Shown piece by piece: positions 58,701 through 64,000 of a stretch of DNA of 64,000 nt. The position numbers were made by a program, and so were the translations under genes. Below the pieces are notes generated by a model that saw only the letters and a list, made by a program, of their open reading frames with translations, made no database searches and was not told the origin of the DNA. Where the stretch lies: positions 32,466,001-32,530,000 of the forward strand of contig JBAIAC010000010.1 in the NCBI GenBank assembly GCA_037349315.1, written 5' to 3'. Positions within the stretch are counted from its first letter, which is position 1; the number at the start of each line of letters is the position of its first letter. This stretch comes from Chelydra serpentina (lineage: Eukaryota; Chordata; Testudines; Chelydridae).

Positions 58701-61160
58701 AAGGACTTTAACAGAAAAGGTACCTCCCTGGGACTTAGTATATAGAATCTTCCTCCCCCGGATAGCAGTGATCCAGTGCAGAGTAAAGACAAAAGGGTTG
58801 CTTTCCACTGTGGAAAGTGACTTTATATTTTTCACAGAGCAGCTGAAATAACATGTATTGTATCTTTCTGAATAAAGGCAAATACTTTCAGATTAACATT
58901 AATTTCACATTCACAAAGCACTTGGGGTCTACCATCAACCCTGTAGTAGTTTAGCTTTGCAGTATGATGGATCAATTAGAACAATTTGTTTACTGTATTA
59001 AAACCAGAGCACAAATAGTGTGTAATTTACCATGGCACACTGTAGAAAAGCACAACAATCAGTGTTGCTTGTTTTGGGAATCAATTTTTTAGCATACAGA
59101 ATTTCTTTGTTCTGCGTATATTTGTCATAACTTTATCCATATATCTGCAGTGATATCCCTTGTTACTAGGTTAATGTAATAATTTTATTAATAATTTGAA
59201 AGTTTGTGATCTGATGGGTAGTAGAATTATTATTAAAGTACTGTATCTCCATTTGTCCCCTTTATTGGTGATTTAGCAGTGCCTATAAACAAAGATAATT
59301 GAAAAGATAATAGGCTGCTGTGAGGTTTAAATTAGTGTCTGTTTTAATTGTGGAACTAATCTTCCTTTAAGGTGAATAAATTATGTTTTGTGTAAATAGT
59401 AATTTCACTCAGAATCAAAAACAATGTCAGTATAGTTTGGATTTGATACTGAGAGCCATATTGTAGAGAACACTGTTAACTGGAGTCAGATAAAGGTATT
59501 GTACATTCAGTGCAACCTGGTATACTTTGGATTAACCACAGTGATCCACCTGAGATTTGGAGTAATTTAGTGTCATGGTAATGTCTCAAAATCAAGTTAG
59601 GAAAAATGCATTATTGTTCCTCTCTGGGGCACTGTACCAACACCAGCAAGCATTAAAACTCTGGTTCTTTGTGTTTTAAAACAGATTTAATCACTGTATC
59701 ATCAAATACAAAAACAGTTTGTTTTTCCTTCTTGTTAAAGAAGTGAAATACAAAGTTAATGAAATCTGATTTACTATTAAGTATTGTTTGCATGTAGCTC
59801 TTGTTACAAACTAGTGAATCCACTTTGAACTCCATAGTTCTCTCATTTTAGTATTAGGTTGGGAAATGGATGGTAAAAAGGTGACTCCATGGACTTCGAC
59901 ATGTCATCTTCCATAAAATGAGAATGTGATACCATCATATTTTTATATATTATCTGATACAAAAAATTTCACATGGAGCCATAGATATCAAGTTTGGAAG
60001 GGGGGCTGAGGTTGCTACAAAATAGGGGCCGGGCGGGACCTTACAAAATCTTCCTTGCCCAGAGGGAGTAGTCTTTTGGACAGATAAGTGAAATGCAATT
60101 CACTTCTTCATTATCATAATTCTGGTTTTGTGTGGGCTAGTAAATATTGTACCTGGGCTGGTAAATGTTCACGACAATGTGGCAAAGCTGCAATTATGCA
60201 TAATGAAACTTACCTAAAAATAACATTCAAAGTTGCCGGCTTCTTCACTGGTTCTTAAACTGGATAATTTGTCTTTCTGTCCCACTCACTTTCCTCTTTT
60301 GTTTTAGCATGAAAAAAGCAGCCACAAACCTATCAGAACCACAGCTGAAACATCATGAGATTTACAGACTAGTTCATTTTTTAAAATGTTGCTTGGGATT
60401 TTAAAAGTAATAACTTTATGTACACCAGCTTAGGTAGAAATGTCCTTTAAACTATCTTTGTTTTCACACCTTTGCAGAAAAAATTCTATAGGAGTTAATA
60501 AAAATGTACATCCCTGGTATGGAATTTTATAAAATGGTTTAAAAGAATTATAGAAAATAAATACTTCTCTCTTACATTCTGTATATATCTAGAGTAATTT
60601 CTATATATCCAACCCTACTGGTTTCATCCCTGCCGAATACTATAGGAATTTTTCAAAGGACATACATTGAAATAATTATTTAACACTAACAGCAGCATTA
60701 GCACATTGTGATTAGAATTGCCAGATAAATTGCATAGAATAAATTGCATAGGCCAAATAGAGCTTCAGGAGCTTTTCCCTACTGGAAATAGAAAGTGAAT
60801 AAATAATGCAAAAAATAGGTCTTTAAGAGCAAGTGCATTCCTTTTTGGGGATGATGACAAATCTACTCTAAAGAAACTGTGAAATGGAAAAAAAATTATC
60901 ATATATACTTATGAATTTGGTATTTTGAATGAATAATCACTTATCAATAGTTGTGGTTGTGAAATCCTCCTTTCTTTATTGTTTTGTCATTATGGTCCCC
61001 ATTTCTCCATTGTTTGTCTGTATAAGCTCTGTCTGGTTCTTTGATTGTTTCTGCCTGTTACATAATTAATTTTGCTAGATGTAAATTAATTAAGGTGGTG
61101 GGGGATGATTGGTTAAAGGAGAAGGAAAGACCTGGAAGAAGAAGAACTCGCCTCTAAGAC
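58700..61160. other. Intergenic, AT-rich, nothing recognised
   Basis: No exon, named repeat or RNA gene seen on either strand. Upstream flank of CCDC28A. Confidence 0.5.
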
Positions 61161-61164
61161 ACAG

Positions 61165-61462
61165 GGCAGGTTTACATAACAGAGGGGATCGACGCTCTGG
61201 GATCGATCCCCCGCCGGTCGATTGAGTGGGGCTAGTGAAGACACACCAAATCAATAGCAGATCACTCTACAGTCAACCCCTGTACTCTACCCCCGATGAG
61301 AAGAGTAAGGTAAGTCAACGGGAGATTTTCTCCTGTTGACCCCCCTGCGGTGTAGACCCTGCGGTAACTCGACCTAAGGTACGTCGACTCCAGCTACGTT
61401 ATTCATGTAGCTGGAGTTGAGTAGCATAGGTTTACTTACCGCAGCAGTGTAGACATAGCAAG
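61165..61462. mobile_element. Putative MITE
   Basis: GC-balanced, CpG-rich insert with words GGGATCGATCCC, AGTCAACGGGAGATTTTCTC and TAACTCGACCTAAGGTACGT, and an inner palindrome CCAGCTACG..CATGTAGCTGG. Ends (GGTTTACA..TGTAGACATAG) match loosely as inverted repeats. No clear duplication. Confidence 0.5.
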
Positions 61463-62955
61463 AGCCTAAGATCAAAGATGCTAAGGATCCTCTGCATGAC
61501 CGTGACGTGCAGCAACCAGAATCCAGACAAGACTGACCTTGCGTGGCCAACAGGAAAGGTCCGCCTGCCTGACCAGGATTGGTGAGCATAGCACTGTATG
61601 TTTTGCATGTGTATTCTGCTTGATAATTTTCAATAAATAGAGGATAAGGATTTACTGTGTAAGGCTGTTTCACTGGTAAAAGGTCCTGCAAACATGCAAA
61701 GAGTACACCTTTTACCCACAATTGGGTAAAAGTGGGTGCCCCTAGAGTGTGCAAGTAACAGAGAATTTTGTGCGAGTAATAAAGTCTTGTACCCATCCAA
61801 TCCTATTAATTTCAATAAGGTTGCTCAAGTGTCGGAGCAAAATTTCTTCTTAAGTCTATTTGAAAATAAAATTTTACCACTCAGAGAAAACAGAAGCGTT
61901 TAAAAAAAAACCAAACTCTGTTTTACTTTGAGAAACCAAAAAATATGCACACAACCCTTCTGCTTCTGTGCCAGGCAGTTTGAGAAATAAAAATTCGTCC
62001 CAGACCTTTGCATATTTCTGCTGGCATCAAGGATGACACTGTTGCATAGACAAGTAACTAAAAGACAGACACTTTGGCTCCCAAGTTGCTAGAAGTGCAG
62101 CAAAATCTAATGCCTGCCAAACAGAGTGACAACAGGAGTAAGGGGAGACAAATATTTTCAGGACTGGAAGGAACTGTAAACTGTGGAATGAGAGATGAAC
62201 ACAAAAATAGCTGTTGTCTGAAGGAGCCCTGTTTGTTTGTTACAGAAGTTAGAAGGTGTGTAGTGAATGAGGCTGAAAACTGCAGGAAGATAAAAGGAAT
62301 GATCTTATGGTTAAGGCAGCTGACTGCTCCCGAGACTGTCCCATTGCCCACAGCTGATGACTTCAGGAAAACTCTGGCCGTTATTACAAACTTTTACACA
62401 CATGTTTAATTTCATACAATGAGGAGTCCCATAAGATGTTTTTAAAATAAATGCATTCACCCTTGGGGAAACAACAGAGTGCATTTGTAATCATAATAAG
62501 AATAATTTAGATGACTTCAGTGGGACCACTCATGTAAAGTTAAGCACGTGTGTAAGTGTTTCAGGATCAGCTTCTAGATATTTACAGAATGCCTGCTCAC
62601 CGCTCTCGCTGCACCTCTCTGACACACCAGCCACTCCTTTGCCAGCTGACTCTCAGTCACCTGCCTCTCTACTGTGACCTCTGCACATCAGTCTCTTAGT
62701 AATTTTCAGCTTTTTGCAGGCTGGGCAGAAACACTTCCCCATCTCAAGTGATTTAAACTCTCAATTATTTTTAGCTCTTAACAGGCAGGGCAGAAACACA
62801 GTCCTGGTTTCAGCTCTGACTGAGCATTTAAAATAACAAAGAGGCTCATAATTAAGCCTATTTAGTTATTTCTTTGAACAATTAGGGGGGAGGGGAGAGA
62901 ACCAATTAAACCAGTCCAGGGAGAATCTTGGAGGAGAGTCCACATCTCCTGGCTG
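61463..62955. other. Intergenic, nothing firm recognised
   Basis: Contains the dispersed word ACTTCAGTGGGACCACTCAT (62515) seen in variants elsewhere in the window. An open frame at 62074-62409 has no signature. Confidence 0.45.
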
Positions 62956-63523
62956 CAGGGCCGGTGCGCGCGCCCACTAGGTGACCCTAGGTGGTCGCCT
63001 AGGGTTCCAAGATTTGGGGGGCGGCGGGTTGCTGCCTCCCAGCTCACCACTCAGCCACTGAGCGGGGAGCCGCCGCGAGCTTCCCCGCTGTCCTCCCGCT
63101 CAGGCGGCAGCCGCGCGAGCCTCCCCCCCTCCCCGCTCAGCCGCCGCGAGCCGCCTCCCTCGAGCGGGGAGCCGCAGGGAAGCTGCTGCGAGCCACCCCC
63201 CTACTCAGCTTCCGCAGCCCGTGGGTTACAGGTGGTGGTGGGGGGGTTGAGTGCCCATGGGTGGGGGAGCTGGCTGGGGGGGGGGGCGGCGGCATTGCGA
63301 GGGGGGGGAGGCTGAGCTCCCGTGGGCAGGGGAGCTGGCTGGTGGGGGGGGTGGCATTGTGGAGGGGAGAGGCTGAGCTCCCATGGGTGGGGCAGCTGGC
63401 TGAGGGGGGGGAGCAGTATTGTGGAGGGGGGAGGCTGAGCTCTGGGGCCGGGGGAGGGGTGGAACGCCCGGCTGGTGCAAGGAAGTTTTGCCTAGGGTGC
63501 GAAACTTCCTTGCACCAGCCCTG
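62956..63523. mobile_element. 568-bp hAT-type element, CAGGGCCGGTGC family
   Basis: Ends CAGGGCCGGTGC / GCACCAGCCCTG and a perfect 8-bp duplication CCTGGCTG (62948-62955, 63524-63531). GCGAGCCGCC-rich left part, then G-rich units (GGCTGAGCTCCCGTGGG). Sister of 52909-53854, also sharing GTTTTGCCTAGGGTGC near the right end. Confidence 0.95.
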
Positions 63524-64000
63524 CCTGGCTGGGATACCTGGCTCTATCGCCCTTACTTTCACAGAGCTCTGGCATTCAAGGTCCTTTCAGCTGATGGTGA
63601 CCCTCCTCATTTGGGACAGGTTAAGCACAGTCCTGCTTCCCTCTATTCATACAATAATGCCAACAATATTGGTAATAGCATTTCACTATCCCTGCATTCA
63701 GTACTAAAGGGATTTGTAATCCAACACCAGCCAAAATTGATAATTTTGAGCAACAGCACTCTATTGGTGGGATATCTAAGCAGAGTAGGTGTGTTCATGT
63801 AAATACAGTTTTCTCCTGAAGTCTCTTCCCCTCCCCGCTAGCTGTCAGGGGAGAATTCATTCAGTTCATTTAGACCCTTACATCATGATGGTCAGCAAAT
63901 CAGAGTTCTGTGGGACCAAAGTGAGTATCTGTGGATTTGAGTGTCAGAGTTTAGGACCCTTTATAGAAACATCTGATATTAAGACCCTTCTCCTATCGAC

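Overview
The window is vertebrate nuclear DNA with split genes, GT-AG introns and dense interspersed repeats. The repeat mix is CR1 LINEs, Penelope-like elements with hammerhead-like cores, several hAT families with 8-bp target duplications, solo LTRs and old MIR-type SINEs. I read this as a sauropsid, most likely a turtle. The order-level guess rests on recognising the repeats and is an inference. Species cannot be told.

Two genes lie on the minus strand, one behind the other. CCDC28A spans about 41.0-51.96 kb and seems complete: a noncoding first exon in a CpG-island promoter, then five coding exons that join in frame to 184 residues, one of them a 23-nt microexon. ECT2L follows at 5.0-37.2 kb. 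Seventeen coding exons join in frame to 820 codons and give an F-box, a middle region resembling DUF4347 and a Dbl-homology RhoGEF domain. The last exons, expected to be PH-like, were not found and should lie left of base 1. Both genes run the same way, CCDC28A first, which is the arrangement I know from human chromosome 6q24.

Layout: 1-4965, ECT2L intron with a hairpin at 3.7 kb. 4966-37229, ECT2L exons and introns holding a Penelope-like element (16 kb), hAT elements (17.97, 18.38, 22.93, 31.54, 33.25 and 34.66 kb), a CR1 3' end (19 kb), a solo LTR (25.6 kb), a long inverted repeat (11.3 kb) and an unassigned GC-rich block (15.0-15.5 kb). 37.2-41 kb, intergenic. 41-52 kb, CCDC28A, whose first intron holds a nested repeat stack at 49.8-51.5 kb. 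51.4-52.65 kb, CpG island with two ZNF143-like sites and ETS sites. 52.8-64 kb, intergenic: a hAT element inside another repeat (52.8-53.9 kb), a Penelope-like fragment (54.2 kb), a CR1 that kept its 5' half (55.4-58.0 kb) butted against an opposite CR1-like element (58.0-58.7 kb), and a second G-rich hAT element (63 kb).

I found no new gene system, tRNA, rRNA or CRISPR array. The parts most worth a second look are the Penelope-like ribozyme-type arms, the nested repeat stack, the CR1 junction, the microexon and the unexplained hairpin and GC-rich block. All exon limits come from reading splice signals and reading frame by eye; no alignment was run.
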